A stretch of DNA of 16,434 bases from Baffinella frigidus (taxonomy: Eukaryota > Cryptophyceae > Cryptomonadales > Baffinellaceae): positions 888,579 to 905,012 of the forward strand of contig MU646334.1 of assembly GCA_026770585.1 (NCBI GenBank), read 5' to 3'. Made by a program: the position numbers and the translations under genes. The notes below the pieces were generated by a model. The model was not told where the DNA came from. It worked only from the letters and a program-made list of their open reading frames with translations, and did not search any database. Below, in pieces: positions 12,201-14,612 of this stretch. Position 1 is the stretch's first letter, and each line of letters opens with the position of its first letter.

Positions 12201-14359
12201 CTCCAACGAGAGAAACATGAGTTTATTACGGATCGAAACTCATAGGCTAACGGCCTGAAAATGGGGTAGTTAGGCATACGGCATTGCCTGGGACCTCCTA
12301 CCGTAGGCCGAGGGATCCTAGGACCAAAAAGTCTCGGCCTACGGTAGGAGGTCCTAGGCAATGCCGTAGGCCTGACTACCCCATTTCCAGGCCGTTGTCC
12401 TATTAAAACCACCATGTATTCCATGAAGGCCTTGTACGACGAGCACCTCATTCAGGCAGGTTTCTCTCTAGCCACAGAGCCGACTTCCAACAGATTTCGA
12501 ATAACCCTCAAGTGACACGACCTAAAACCCTACGGTAGGCAATCCGTAGGGACATAGGGGCTTAGGAACCCCCTGTAAGAGCCCCCCGTTTCCACGGATC
12601 AGGTAACCGGAAACGGGTTGATTCTGAAGCTTTTTTTCCTGCGTAACCCGCTGTGTGGTGGTTGGTGACAGCAATCCCGCTCTACCTGCAACAACAGGTT
12701 GTGAGGCACGGGACGAGGAGCGCCGAGGAGGGTGCGGGGTACCTCTCAACAAGGCCTCCTGCGTACATGACCTTTCGCTAGCTAGGTCCTCCTCAGACAC
12801 AGACTCGGTTGGGGTGCGTACATGGCGGCCGTAAAGGTAGTGATAAAGACCTCTCTCCGTGACGGCCTTGCTTACTTCCTACATGTCACCAAGGTGCAGT
12901 CAACAAGGCCTCCTGCGGGGGGGGTCATGTTGCGGACGAGTGAGGGTTGCCTCGCTCATAAGAAAGCGCCTCCTCCTAGGATCCTACAGTAGGTCTATGC
13001 CTCGGGCCTATGGTGGTCCTAGGGGGGTACTAATTGAGCCCGCTCTCCTCGATTAGTATGGCTCAATTATCGGGGTCTGACCCCGTTTTCCCTGCAACAA
13101 CAGGTTGTGAGGCACGGGACGGGGAGTGCCGAGGAGGGTGCGGGGTACCTCCTGCAGCTGCCGCCTCGCCCCTACTCCTTCATTGTACGCGCACACCCGA
13201 AACCCGGAACCCGAAAACCGAAACCCAAACCCCGAAACCCAAAACCTGAAACCCGAAACCCGAAACCTTCTGCAGCTGCCGCCTCACCCCTACCACTTCA
13301 TTGTACGCACCCCCACCCTTCCACCCACACCGCGGACTACGAAGGGATTGTGAATAACCCTTAAGCGCAAAGACCTAGGGGTACCTTCTGCAGCTGCCGC
13401 CTCGCCCCTACTCCTTCGTTGTAAAACCGAAAACCGAAAACCGAAACCCGAAACCCGAAACCCGAGACCCGAAACCCGAAACCCAAAACCCGAAACCCGA
13501 GACACGAAACCCGAGACCCGAAACCCGAAACCCGAAACCTTCTGCAGCTGCCGCCTCGCCCCCACCGCTTCATTGTACGCGCAAACCCGAAACCCGAGAC
13601 CAGAAACCCGAGACCCAAAAACCCGAAACCCGAGACCCGAGAAACGAAACCCGAAACCCGAGACCAGAAACCTGATGCCAGAAACCCGAGACCCGAAATC
13701 CGAAACCCGAAATCCGAAACCCGAAACCCGAAACCCGCCGATTTCCCTGAATTTGAGGGGTGTTCCGTTCACGTTAAGCAACAATGCTACAGGGGTACCT
13801 CGCTCATAAGAAACCGCCCCCCCGTAGGACCCTACAGTAGGGCTATGCCTAGGGCCCTATGGTGTCTTAGGGGGGGGGGGCGGTTTCTTGTAATCGAGGT
13901 ATCCCTGTACCCGTGTCGGCAGGCTATGGACAAGGGCCCAGGGAAGCGGGCCCAGGCGCTCGAAACGAACAACACGCACCGCCCCTAGGGTGGTCCTATG
14001 CTCATCGGACTAGCCCTACATGAACTGTAGGACTCTGTGGCGGTGTCCTTATTCGTGAGTAACCCCTGTACCACACAGCGGGCTACGCAGGGCTTTTCGG
14101 CTCAAATCGGGCCGAGTTTCCGTTACCTTGTCCATAGGAGCCCCCCTATGCCCTTACGGGTTGCCTACCGTAGGGCCGTAGGTCTTTTCGCTTAGGGGTT
14201 ATTCAAAAATCCCGTAGTGTTTTCGCCTTTTTTTGCTATGTGGTTAATCAACCATGCTGTCTGCTTTGGCAGGCACTGGACAAGGGCACGGGGAAGCGGC
14301 TCGAGGCCCTGGAGGGTTGGCCTGAATGCTACATCGGCGACCAGGATCCAGAGGCGTGA
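168..14359 (+). CDS. Split gene for an FBXO9/Hrt3-like F-box protein, 5'-truncated, ten exons
   Basis: Proposed join: 168-230, 1225-1281, 2429-2481, 2904-2961, 3471-3530, 4295-4359, an exon-7 copy (8404-about 8455 or 8796-8850), 10522-10605, 11610-11661, 14273-14359. Each exon has AG before it and almost all have GT after it. Phases agree at every join except around exon 7. The product would be about 210 residues. F-box proteins are the substrate-binding subunits of SCF ubiquitin ligases; FBXO9/Hrt3 members carry an F-box followed by a beta-rich domain. What I see: an F-box-like end, DPEVFKLLCAIAWPG, then SWRNMYCSRPR, then LRTDGIYVVK (family pattern W-R-x-M, R-P-R, D-G-[VI]-Y-[IV]), then YYKPVIISCMYR, RFSHQGVSV, and SSRQGAN. 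The family is recognised from memory of its pattern, without a search. The start codon and N-terminal exons are absent at the telomere, so this may be a pseudogene or a telomere-truncated paralogue. Confidence 0.68.
279..452. mobile_element. Foldback element, TIR ATAGCGACGCAACCTAT
   Basis: Two arms of about 65 bp, ATAGCGACGCAACC at 279 and GGTTGCGTCGCTAT ending at 452, are inverted copies with a few mismatches; each carries CTCGTT next to CTGGTACAAATTAT. The central 40 bp contain GGAATTGGAGC. TA at both ends is compatible with a TA target duplication. It lies in intron 1. Diverged relatives of the inner arm occur at 4620-4660 and 4797-4825. Confidence 0.8.
470..604. repeat. Short-armed inverted repeat
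   Basis: CAGAGCGGTCTTCGCATC (470-487) and GATGCGAAAACCGCTCTG (587-604) pair with one mismatch and enclose a 99-bp spacer. It starts 17 bp after the previous foldback. Confidence 0.6.
640..1211 (+). repeat. Degenerate telomere-like tract in intron 1
   Basis: Units CCCTAAA, CCCCAAA and CCCTAACC in loose tandem, sparse from 640 to 860 and dense from 1010 to 1200. The C-rich strand is the + strand. The tract ends 13 bp before the exon 2 acceptor. Confidence 0.85.
1225..1281 (+). CDS. Exon 2: second half of F-box
   Basis: The acceptor TTTTGATGCAG ends at 1224 and the donor GGGCAG|GTCCAT starts at 1282. The exon is 57 nt, phase 0 to 0, encoding VKHIVRLSHTASCFRHLGQ. In F-box proteins this position reads roughly L-x-x-L-S-x-V-C-R-x-W-x-x-L-x-x-D-P. 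The match to the L-S-x-x-x-x-C-F-R pattern, followed in exon 3 by D-P-E-V, is the strongest support for the F-box call. The intron upstream ends in a long telomere-like tract. Confidence 0.7.
1366..1383 (+). pseudogene. Partial duplicate of the end of exon 2
   Basis: The last 16 bases of exon 2 plus the donor (CGACACCTCGGGCAG|GT) recur about 100 bp downstream, followed again by a related stretch (CCGAGACTCC). The rest of the exon is not present, so this copy cannot be an exon alone, but it offers a second donor site. Confidence 0.6.
1509..1580. mobile_element. Family G element, left part only
   Basis: CCGAAGTGGACCAAATCCCG and the next 40 bp match the left arm of the two full copies at 10627-10753 and 10860-10988; even the flank (CCACCAGCCCT) is shared with the copy at 10860. 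No right end follows. Confidence 0.7.
1805..2428. repeat. Minisatellite of about 36 bp in intron 2
   Basis: Units resembling GATACCTCATAACCTGCATA followed by ATAAAGGTCTCTCTCT recur irregularly at 1817-2110 and 2335-2425. Between units lie repeated starts of exon 3 after CTGCAG or GCGCAG (1866, 1946, 2115, 2318: GGACCCCGAGGT) and runs of 7-11 G. The last unit is the intron 2 acceptor region. A reverse-orientation block lies at 2708-2767. Confidence 0.75.
2429..2481 (+). CDS. Exon 3: F-box end and linker, DPEVFKLLC
   Basis: The acceptor CCTGGCGCAG ends at 2428 and the donor CGGAG|GTCTCG starts at 2482. The exon is 53 nt, phase 0 to 2, encoding DPEVFKLLCAIAWPGCR plus two bases. It corresponds to the D-P-E-[IVL]-[WF]-x-x-x-C-x-x-x-W-x segment that closes the F-box in FBXO9-type proteins. 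The joined frame continues as R-SEAQSYGGSW in exon 4. The upstream intron end is built of a 36-bp minisatellite. Confidence 0.72.
2493..2656. mobile_element. Foldback element in intron 3
   Basis: Arms CCCCAAAGTTGACGG..GTACCA..CCCAG..GTCAACTTAAGAA (2493-2546) and their inverted copy (2602-2656). Single-arm relatives occur at 1444-1485 (GACGTTGACGGATTCGTACC) and 3597-3643 (AAAGTTAACGGATGCGTACC), so this is a small family. Confidence 0.75.
2670..2692. repeat. Perfect 10-bp hairpin
   Basis: GGTCTCACCA, loop TTT, TGGTGAGACC. It lies in intron 3. The + strand has no T run after it, and nothing suggests a terminator here. Confidence 0.6.
2768..2804 (+). pseudogene. Degenerate second copy of exon 3
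   Basis: GAGGTCTTCAAG, then ATTGCGTGGCCGGGC and CCCGGAG|GTCAGA repeat exon 3 with an internal deletion of the L-C-A codons and without an AG acceptor. It encodes EVFK-IAWPG. Its first bases adjoin a reverse-orientation block of the 36-bp minisatellite. Confidence 0.65.
2904..2961 (+). CDS. Exon 4: SWRNMYCSRPR
   Basis: With the acceptor GAGGTCAG ending at 2903, the exon is 58 nt (phase 2 to 0) and encodes SEAQSYGGSWRNMYCSRPR. This gives the only acceptor in phase with exon 3; the acceptor has a poor pyrimidine tract. W-R-x-M-[YF]-x-x-R-P-R is typical of the segment after the F-box in FBXO9/Hrt3 proteins. The donor CGG|GTAC is interrupted at intron position 5 by the family F element at 2966-3103; the sequence after the element, GTACGT, suggests the original donor was GTACGT. 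Confidence 0.65.
2966..3103. mobile_element. Family F element, copy 1, at the exon 4 donor
   Basis: TATCCGGGGAACC at 2966 and GGTTCCCCGGATA ending at 3103 bound a foldback with arms of about 60 bp carrying CTTTCATTTCCTGGCAACGAAAATTACTACG. It lies at intron position 5 of the exon 4 donor. GTAC occurs on both sides (2962-2965, 3105-3108) and may be the target duplication. Confidence 0.85.
3316..3454 (+). repeat. Telomere-like tract before exon 5a
   Basis: About 13 CCCTAAA-type units, nearly perfect from 3350 to 3412, with the C-rich strand as + strand, ending 17 bp before the exon 5a acceptor. It is the cleanest interstitial telomere block in the window. Confidence 0.9.
3471..3530 (+). CDS. 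Exon 5a: LRTDGIYVVK
   Basis: The acceptor GGTGCACAG ends at 3470 and the donor GATGAG|GTCTAT starts at 3531. The exon is 60 nt, phase 0 to 0, encoding LRTDGIYVVKWSTARFGTDE. Joined to exon 4 it gives R-P-R-L-R-T-D-G-I-Y-V-V-K, matching the family pattern R-P-R-V-R-F-D-G-V-Y-I-S-K. The frame giving G-S-T-S-S-S-G-R is open over a longer stretch but does not match the family or the exon phases. Confidence 0.75.
3648..3707 (+). CDS. Exon 5b: intact second copy of exon 5
   Basis: The acceptor AATAGTCAG ends at 3647 and the donor GATGAG|GTCTCC starts at 3708. The length is again exactly 60 nt with the same phase, encoding P-R-T then DGIYVVKLSTARFGTDE. Compared with 5a, five codons differ and three of these changes are silent (R, V, T); the others are L to P and W to L. 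It could replace 5a by alternative splicing, or be included in series since both are phase 0 to 0. Confidence 0.65.
3849..3900 (+). pseudogene. Exon 5c: third copy, changed acceptor phase
   Basis: After TTTCCTGGACAG, the copy reads G-I-Y-V-V-K-W-S-T-A-R-F-G-R-D-E with donor GACGAG|GTGCGG. The bases matching the first three codons of 5a/5b are diverged and the nearest AG sits 10 bases further in, which breaks phase with exon 4. Its pyrimidine-rich acceptor is the best looking of the three copies. Confidence 0.55.
4129..4168. repeat. Two adjoining inverted repeats in intron 5
   Basis: GACCTCTCCTT and AAGGAGAGGTC form an 11-bp perfect stem (4129-4156), followed at once by the perfect 14-bp palindrome TCCTTAGCTAAGGA (4155-4168). 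No function is evident. Confidence 0.6.
4224..4287 (+). repeat. Telomere-like tract before exon 6
   Basis: About eight units such as CCCTAAA, CACTAAA and GCCTAAA, C-rich strand as +, ending 7 bp before the exon 6 acceptor AG. Confidence 0.85.
4295..4359 (+). CDS. Exon 6: NYYKPVIISCMYR
   Basis: The acceptor CGCTGCACAG ends at 4294 and the donor ACCG|GTAAGC starts at 4360. The exon is 65 nt, phase 0 to 2, encoding G-H-G-T-K-E-A-G-K then NYYKPVIISCMYR. The family has a W-x-P-[IV]-H-x-V-x-Y-Y-R motif here; K-P-V-I-I-S-C-M-Y-R fits its spacing. The frame is supported by the copy at 6638-6871, where the three clean substitutions all fall in third positions (CCA/CCT, ATT/ATC, TGC/TGT). A telomere-like tract lies just upstream. 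Confidence 0.72.
4378..4435. repeat. Short inverted repeat behind the exon 6 donor
   Basis: CCACACGGTGG (4378-4388) and CCACCGTGTGG (4425-4435) are a perfect 11-bp pair just inside intron 6. Confidence 0.55.
4500..5580. other. Intron 6 stretch without recognised gene
   Basis: It holds the exon 6 fragment at 4831-4850, diverged arms of the 279-452 foldback (GCAATTTGTACCAGGATT near 4630 and ATTTGTACCAGAAATCG at 4799) and otherwise unique sequence. One splice-like segment, 5071-5156, begins after CTCTTATTTTTTCAG but does not fit the phase of the F-box gene. An 80-codon reading frame at 5326-5568 (+) has a proline- and threonine-rich end; I do not recognise it and see no conservation signal. Confidence 0.4.
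4831..4850 (+). pseudogene. Fragment of exon 6 with its donor
   Basis: Twenty bases identical in frame to the end of exon 6 (V-I-S-C-M-Y-R) end at the donor CCG|GTATCC. The upstream half and an acceptor are missing. The sequence after it (CAGACGGTGTGGACC) is a remnant of the intron 6 hairpin stem at 4378-4388. Confidence 0.65.
5582..5676. mobile_element. Family E element, uninterrupted
   Basis: TTTATAGAGGCACCCTC (5582-5598) and GAGGGTGCCTCTATAAA (5660-5676) are perfect 17-bp terminal inverted repeats around GGCAGGGCGTTTCTGTTCCTG. Right-end copies at about 5872-5910 and 9590-9628 are each interrupted by a family D element at the CTCTATAAA site; another diverged right part is at 6143-6187. Confidence 0.78.
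5735..5872. repeat. Tandem repeat, AAACCTGGTTTAGGCCTTAA unit
   Basis: About six irregular units of CCAAACCTGGTTTAGGCCTTAACC; two more units with ATAACC endings at 6078-6140 flank the family D copy at 5909. The unit holds short palindromes (AAACCTGGTTT, TTAGGCCTTAA). Confidence 0.75.
5909..6013. mobile_element. Family D element, copy 1
   Basis: TATCCCTTAAGTGGCCA to TGGCCACTTAAGGGATA, about 105 bp, with a core CCTAGGGCCCTACGGTAGGG. It is inserted into the right terminal repeat of a family E copy. Confidence 0.85.
6638..6871 (+). pseudogene. Exon 6 copy split by a family A element
   Basis: 6638-6656 matches the start of exon 6 and 6822-6871 the rest, with a 162-bp family A element between. There is also a 1-base deletion (AACTCTAC for AACTACTAC), CCG is followed by GATACT instead of a GT donor, and the acceptor is CTGCCG instead of GCACAG. 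This copy is dead as an exon unless the element is spliced out. Confidence 0.8.
6660..6821. mobile_element. Family A element, copy 1, inside an exon 6 copy
   Basis: ATAGGGTAACGGCCTGAAAA to TTTTCAGGCCGTTAGCCTAT, nearly perfect arms of about 75 bp with CTAGGCCTACGG.. and CCTACCGTAGGCCGAG cores. The right arm carries ATTTTCAG, which could act as a splice acceptor; GTTAAT at the left edge could act as a donor. Confidence 0.88.
7160..7480 (+). repeat. Minisatellite CTCCTGAACCAGCTGCGG, Pro-Glu-Ala coding in one frame
   Basis: About 13 units of 18 bp (short and long variants) occur in two blocks separated by CTAGTCAAACATTGGCG, itself repeated at 7146 and 7288. In one + frame the units read P-E-P-A-A-A-P-E-P-Y, open from about 7334 to TAG at 7671. 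Variation includes third-position changes (CCA/CCC, GCG/GCA) but also ACG and TCA. No splice sites clearly bound it, so I do not call a gene. Confidence 0.6.
7499..7883. repeat. Direct repeat of 75 bp flanking a long hairpin
   Basis: CTTCCGACGCGGCGCC, GGTTACGAGCCTCCATACCA and GACTAATCTCGAAAACAACA occur at 7499-7573 and again at 7810-7883 with few changes. Between them lie unique sequence and the hairpin element at 7672-7809. Confidence 0.75.
7672..7809. mobile_element. Foldback element with a 46-bp stem
   Basis: 7686-7731 and 7750-7795 pair over 46 bp with a single mismatch (CGAGTATTTATGATAAATAC ... ACTACACA). The outer AGATCT-containing ends (7672, 7804) extend the pairing with small gaps. 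The loop is 18 bp. The arms are so similar that the insertion should be recent. Confidence 0.82.
7884..8100. other. Unique stretch in intron 6
   Basis: No repeat family or splice-bounded coding segment is evident. A 63-codon frame (7892-8083, +) is open but shows no recognisable domain. A CCCCGAAAATCCGGGG palindrome-like segment lies at 8022-8037. Confidence 0.35.
8345..8400 (+). repeat. Dispersed intronic unit ATGGCGGCCGTGTTGGTAGT (best copy)
   Basis: A unit of about 45 bp, GTGGGGGTGCATACATGGCG then GCCGTGTTGGTAGTAACAAAGGTC, recurs near 1770, 2190, 8200, 8345, 8573, 8690 (reverse), 11210, 12130, 12815, 15955 and 16310. Copies at 8345, 8573 and 8767 end directly in an exon 7 acceptor (CTCTCTGATGTTCGCAG). 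In one frame it reads M-A-A-V-L-V-V-T-K, but the frame does not hold beyond the unit. Confidence 0.75.
8404..8455 (+). CDS. Exon 7a: LAALPRFSHQGVSV
   Basis: The acceptor GATGTTCGCAG ends at 8403 and is followed by ten G, then LAALPRFSHQGVSV. The ten-base G run gives the phase needed after exon 6 (CG|G). R-F-x-x-x-G-x-V fits the family's R-F-F-P-D-G-x-V strand that follows the Y-Y-R motif. The expected donor (GGGAG|GT) is missing because sequence after GTGTCCGTC is replaced by the foldback at 8463-8520. End position approximate. Confidence 0.5.
8463..8520. mobile_element. Small foldback at the end of exon 7a
   Basis: AAGTCAATCTCCCACAAATC and CACTCGGA pair with TCCGAGTGCATTTGTGTGTG and GGTTGACTT with a few mismatches. 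It replaces the expected donor of exon 7a. Confidence 0.7.
8636..8652 (+). pseudogene. Exon 7 copy, first codons only
   Basis: The acceptor GATGTTCGCAG is followed by GGGGTAGGCTGGCGGCG, the start of exon 7, then the copy is cut at 8655 where the right arm of a long inverted repeat (8655-8766) begins. Confidence 0.6.
8796..8850 (+). CDS. Exon 7b: GLAALPRFSHQGVSVG with intact splice sites
   Basis: The acceptor GGTGTTCGCAG ends at 8795 and the donor GGGAG|GTTTCA starts at 8851; the exon is 55 nt. In the LAALPRFSHQGVSVG frame it leaves AG, which joins correctly to exon 8 (AG|G TAC, giving R-Y-V). However, only eight bases precede the CTG, one short of a multiple that fits exon 6, so the join from exon 6 is off by one. 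A change in G-run length would account for it. Confidence 0.55.
8873..8980. mobile_element. Family A element, copy 2, truncated
   Basis: The left arm ATAGGGTAACGGCCTGAAAA is followed by the core with ACCGTAGGCCGAGACTTTT present twice, then the element ends at GGTCC (8980) where the exon 7 fragment resumes. The same core duplication is in copy 3. Confidence 0.85.
8981..9009 (+). pseudogene. Exon 7 copy lacking its first half
   Basis: TTCTCCCACCAGGGCGTGTC and GTCGGCAG|GTTTCACC repeat the second half of exon 7 and its donor. The 5' half was replaced by the truncated family A element ending at 8980. Confidence 0.65.
9044..9066. repeat. Perfect 10-bp hairpin CGAGAATTTA
   Basis: CGAGAATTTA, loop ATT, TAAATTCTCG, in an A+T-rich segment between exon 7 copies. 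Confidence 0.55.
9149..9273. mobile_element. Foldback element, TIR CCCTCAGAG
   Basis: CCCTCAGAGTTGGATCGAAT at the left and ATTTGATCCCTCTCTGAGGG at the right are inverted copies; the centre is the perfect hairpin TCGCCGGA/TCCGGCGA. It adjoins the exon 7 copy at 9274. Confidence 0.75.
9274..9320 (+). pseudogene. Exon 7 copy with donor, fused to a foldback element
   Basis: CTTCCGCGCTTCTCCCACCA and the following GGGCGTGTCCGTCGGGAG|GTTTCACC copy exon 7 from its fifth codon on. The upstream part is replaced by the inverted-repeat element at 9149-9273, so no acceptor remains in place. The intron segment after it is again occupied by a family A element, as after 8850. Confidence 0.65.
9343..9529. 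mobile_element. Family A element, copy 3
   Basis: ATAGGGTAACGGCCTGAAAA to TTTTCAGGACGTTAGCCTAT. Its left flank (GTTTCACCCCGAC.AG.GTTTA) matches that of copy 2, so exon 7, donor and element were duplicated as one block. Confidence 0.88.
9629..9731. mobile_element. Family D element, copy 2
   Basis: TCCCTTAAGTGGTCAGG to CCACTTAAGGGATA with the CCTAGGGCCCTACGGTAGGG core. It lies in the same site of a family E copy as copy 1; flanks GGCAGGGCGTTTCTGTTCCT and AAACGCCCCC are shared. Confidence 0.85.
9783..9874. mobile_element. Foldback element, TIR CCCCAATGGGAGC
   Basis: CCCCAATGGGAGCCACAATT and CAAATA at the left, inverted as TATTTGAATTGTCGCTCCCA and TTGGGG at the right, with one mismatch. A related fragment, CCCAATGGAAGCGACAA, is at 9551. 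Confidence 0.78.
9949..9980 (+). pseudogene. Degenerate exon 7 fragment
   Basis: CTTCTCCCACCAGAGCGTGT and CCGCCGGGGGGTAA resemble the end of exon 7 with several changes. No acceptor is found upstream; the preceding sequence is A+T-rich. Confidence 0.45.
10001..10109. mobile_element. Foldback element, TIR TCAGTTGC
   Basis: TCAGTTGCACTTGTATGCTATC and GATAGCATCAGAATCGCAACTGA pair over about 22 bp with mismatches. Inner parts (AAGATAGC, GCTATCTT) recur at 10294-10325. Confidence 0.65.
10130..10197 (+). pseudogene. Exon 7 fragment split by a hairpin insertion
   Basis: CTTCTCCCATC is followed by a hairpin of about 47 bp (10139-10185) and then ATCAGGGCGTGTCC, which together reconstruct the exon 7 core. 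The bases ATC occur on both sides and may be a short target duplication. The donor region afterwards is diverged. Confidence 0.55.
10139..10185. mobile_element. Hairpin insertion in an exon 7 fragment
   Basis: GGAAACAGTAT, loop AAAA, ATACTGTTTCC with partly paired flanks (TCTCATATGC, GGAGATAACA). It interrupts the sequence CTTCTCCCACCAGGGCGTGTCC. Confidence 0.7.
10522..10605 (+). CDS. Exon 8a: YVQEGEKVDATWSFVPETH
   Basis: The acceptor GTGTCCGGCAG ends at 10521 and the donor ATCCG|GTCAGC starts at 10606. The exon is 84 nt, phase 2 to 2. It encodes YVQEGEKVDATWSFVPETH then P-K-M-N-P-I-L-I-R. In the family a G-x-Y strand followed by a charged turn and a hydrophobic strand occurs here; exon 7's last AG plus G restores R-Y. 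It joins in phase to exon 9 (CG|G ATG, giving R-M-Q-M). Confidence 0.72.
10627..10753. mobile_element. Family G element, copy 1, between exons 8a and 8b
   Basis: CCGAAGTGGACCAAATCCCG to GCGATGTGGTCCACTTCGG, 127 bp with terminal repeats of about 20 bp. It makes up nearly all of the 150-bp space between the exon 8 copies; the AG that precedes exon 8b follows its right end. Confidence 0.85.
10756..10839 (+). CDS. Exon 8b: intact second copy of exon 8
   Basis: Same length (84 nt), same phase, donor ATCCG|GTAGCA at 10840. It differs from 8a in six codons: three are silent (D, S, L) and three change residues (Y/C, E/G, I/V). Its acceptor AG (10754-10755) lies directly next to the right end of the family G element at 10627-10753, so the acceptor region is contributed mostly by the transposon. 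In series with 8a the phase is also kept. Confidence 0.62.
10860..10988. mobile_element. Family G element, copy 2, after exon 8b
   Basis: CCGACGTGGACCAAATCCCG to ACGATTTGGTCCACGTCGG. The internal sequence (CTCGATTTCCGCCTGGCAAG, GGCTCAAACGCCC) matches copy 1. The compensating C/G change in both ends keeps the terminal pairing. Confidence 0.87.
11033..11135. mobile_element. Family D element, copy 3
   Basis: TATCCCTTATGTGACCA to TGGTCACTTAAGGGATA with the CCTAGGGCCCTACGGTAGGG core; the left inner part differs (GGGCGAATAATCGCCC, a small palindrome). Confidence 0.85.
11341..11496. mobile_element. Family B element, copy 1
   Basis: CACAGCGGACTTCGAAGGGA at the left and TCTTTGAAGCCCGCTGTGTG at the right are imperfect terminal inverted repeats. 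The interior carries GAATAACCCCTAAGCG, GGCAATCCGTAAGGACATAG and ACAAGGTAACTGAAAC, all shared by the other copies. Confidence 0.8.
11610..11661 (+). CDS. Exon 9: MQMLLASSRQGANDVLE
   Basis: The acceptor CGCTCTTTGCAG ends at 11609 and the strong donor GAG|GTAAGG starts at 11662. The exon is 52 nt, phase 2 to 0, encoding MQMLLASSRQGANDVLE. In the family a strand ending in S-[ST]-x-x-G-x-x-N-x-L precedes the C-terminal part; L-L-A-S-S-R-Q-G-A-N-D-V-L matches that. The exon has the best splice sites in the window. Confidence 0.75.
11759..11905. mobile_element. Family F element, copy 2
   Basis: TATCCGGGGAACCCTATTTT with CTTTAGTTTGACGGCAAGG pairs with the right arm ending GGGTTCCCCGG at 11892; TTTCACCGGATA extends the right end. 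About 60-bp arms, in intron 9. Confidence 0.85.
11985..12130 (+). repeat. CCCCAAA tandem tract in intron 9
   Basis: About 16 units of CCCCAAAC with few variants. It resembles a telomere-variant array and lies on the C-rich + strand. It spawns long glycine-rich minus-strand frames that are not genes. Confidence 0.88.
12242..12403. mobile_element. Family A element, copy 4
   Basis: ATAGGCTAACGGCCTGAAAA to TTTCCAGGCCGTTGTCCTAT; the centre is GGCCGAGGGATCCTAGGACC, lacking the duplicated segment of copies 2 and 3. Confidence 0.88.
12473..12657. mobile_element. Family B element, copy 2
   Basis: CACAGAGCCGACTTCCAACA to GCGTAACCCGCTGTGTG, with GAATAACCCTCAAGTGA, GGCAATCCGTAGGGACATAG and AGGTAACCGGAAAC. 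Longer than copy 1 by about 30 bp. Confidence 0.78.
12685..13151. repeat. Direct repeat of 61 bp at both ends of this span
   Basis: CCTGCAACAACAGGTTGTGA, GGCACGGGACG and GCCGAGGAGGGTGCGGGGTA occur at 12685-12745 and 13091-13151 with two differences. A family C remnant and a dispersed ATGGCGGCCG unit lie between. Confidence 0.85.
12950..13026. mobile_element. Family C element, copy 1, truncated
   Basis: CCTCGCTCATAAGAAAGCGC and CTCCTCCTAGGATCCTACAG at the left, core ATGCCTCGGGCCTATGGTGG, then broken at GGGGGG. The block 12786-13020 is duplicated at 15918-16205. Confidence 0.75.
13152..13738 (+). repeat. Composite tandem array: 40-bp unit plus CCCGAAA tracts
   Basis: Four copies of CTGCAGCTGCCGCCTCGCCC + CTACTCCTTCATTGTACGC (13152, 13270, 13388, 13541) are each followed by CCCGAAA/CCCGAGA tandem tracts (13197-13266, 13425-13538, 13583-13738), except after the second copy. 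There an end fragment of family B (13331-13372) follows. Confidence 0.85.
13788..13909. mobile_element. Family C element, copy 2
   Basis: TACAGGGGTACCTCGCTCAT to TAATCGAGGTATCCCTGTA. TA at both ends suggests a TA target duplication with terminal repeats starting CAGGGG. It sits right before the acceptor of exon 10b. Confidence 0.87.
13923..13988 (+). CDS. Exon 10b: alternative last exon ending in NNTHRP
   Basis: The acceptor GTGTCGGCAG ends at 13922. The frame, phase 0 as required after exon 9, reads AMDKGPGKRAQALETNNTHR-P and stops at TAG (13986-13988). The first 14 codons are homologous to exon 10a; the ending differs completely. It starts just 13 bases after a family C element (13788-13909). 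Confidence 0.62.
   Translation, partial: AMDKGPGKRAQALETNNTHRP
14072..14219. mobile_element. Family B element, copy 3, reverse orientation
   Basis: CACACAGCGGGCTACGCAGG at the left; interior GTTTCCGTTACCTTGTCC, CTATGCCCTTACGGGTTGCC and CGCTTAGGGGTTATTC are reverse complements of copy 1. It lies between exons 10b and 10a. Confidence 0.8.
14273..14359 (+). CDS. Exon 10a: last exon, ALDKGTGKRLEALEGW...CYIGDQDPEA stop
   Basis: The acceptor CTGCTTTGGCAG with a good pyrimidine tract ends at 14272. The exon has 28 codons and TGA (14357-14359), phase 0 after exon 9. The peptide is ALDKGTGKRLEALEGW, P-E, CYIGDQDPEA. The known family usually has a longer C-terminus, so this ending is either lineage-specific or truncated. 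The ending is conserved in several downstream copies, where third-position changes predominate. Confidence 0.68.
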   Translation, partial: ALDKGTGKRLEALEGWPECYIGDQDPEA

Positions 14360-14439
14360 CGGCCTTGCTTGCGTCCAAGATGTGGTAGCGGGGAGAAAAG
14401 TGTACATGCACAGGTGTAGAGGGGGGGGGGGGTGCGTTT

Positions 14440-14512
14440 ATTGCGGATCGAAAACCGTAGTCACGAGGGGTGGCCCAAGTGCTACATCGGCGATCAGGAC
14501 CCAGAGGCATGA
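14440..14512 (+). pseudogene. Last-exon tail copy 1
   Basis: The frame reads GWPKCYIGDQDPEA then TGA (14510-14512). Against exon 10a, GAC/GAT, GAT/GAC and GCG/GCA are all silent, and E becomes K. Upstream it has GCGGATCGAAAACCG in place of the DKGTGKR codons and no acceptor of the exon 10 type. Confidence 0.65.
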
Positions 14513-14612
14513 TTGCCTTTGCGTGGGTTGTACATAGGTGTCTCTTAATTGGCGAGCGTTTGGAGGTATAAAAGGAACCTGCTAGCTTTGCTAGCTTGGG
14601 AGATTATTACGG

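Noticed and set aside
11939-12451. Longest open frame (170 codons, minus strand)
   Set aside because: It runs through the CCCCAAA repeat and a family A element, giving a Gly-Phe-Gly-Val repeat peptide. This is a by-product of repeat units, with no domain.
12820-13056. Plus-strand frame MAAVKVVIKTS (also near 8214 and 15966)
   Set aside because: It is created by the dispersed 45-bp unit; the frames diverge straight after it and end in transposon sequence.
13290-13784. 164-codon minus-strand frame, G-F-R-V-S repeats
   Set aside because: It is the reverse reading of the CCCGAAA tandem tracts; neighbouring frames are equally open.
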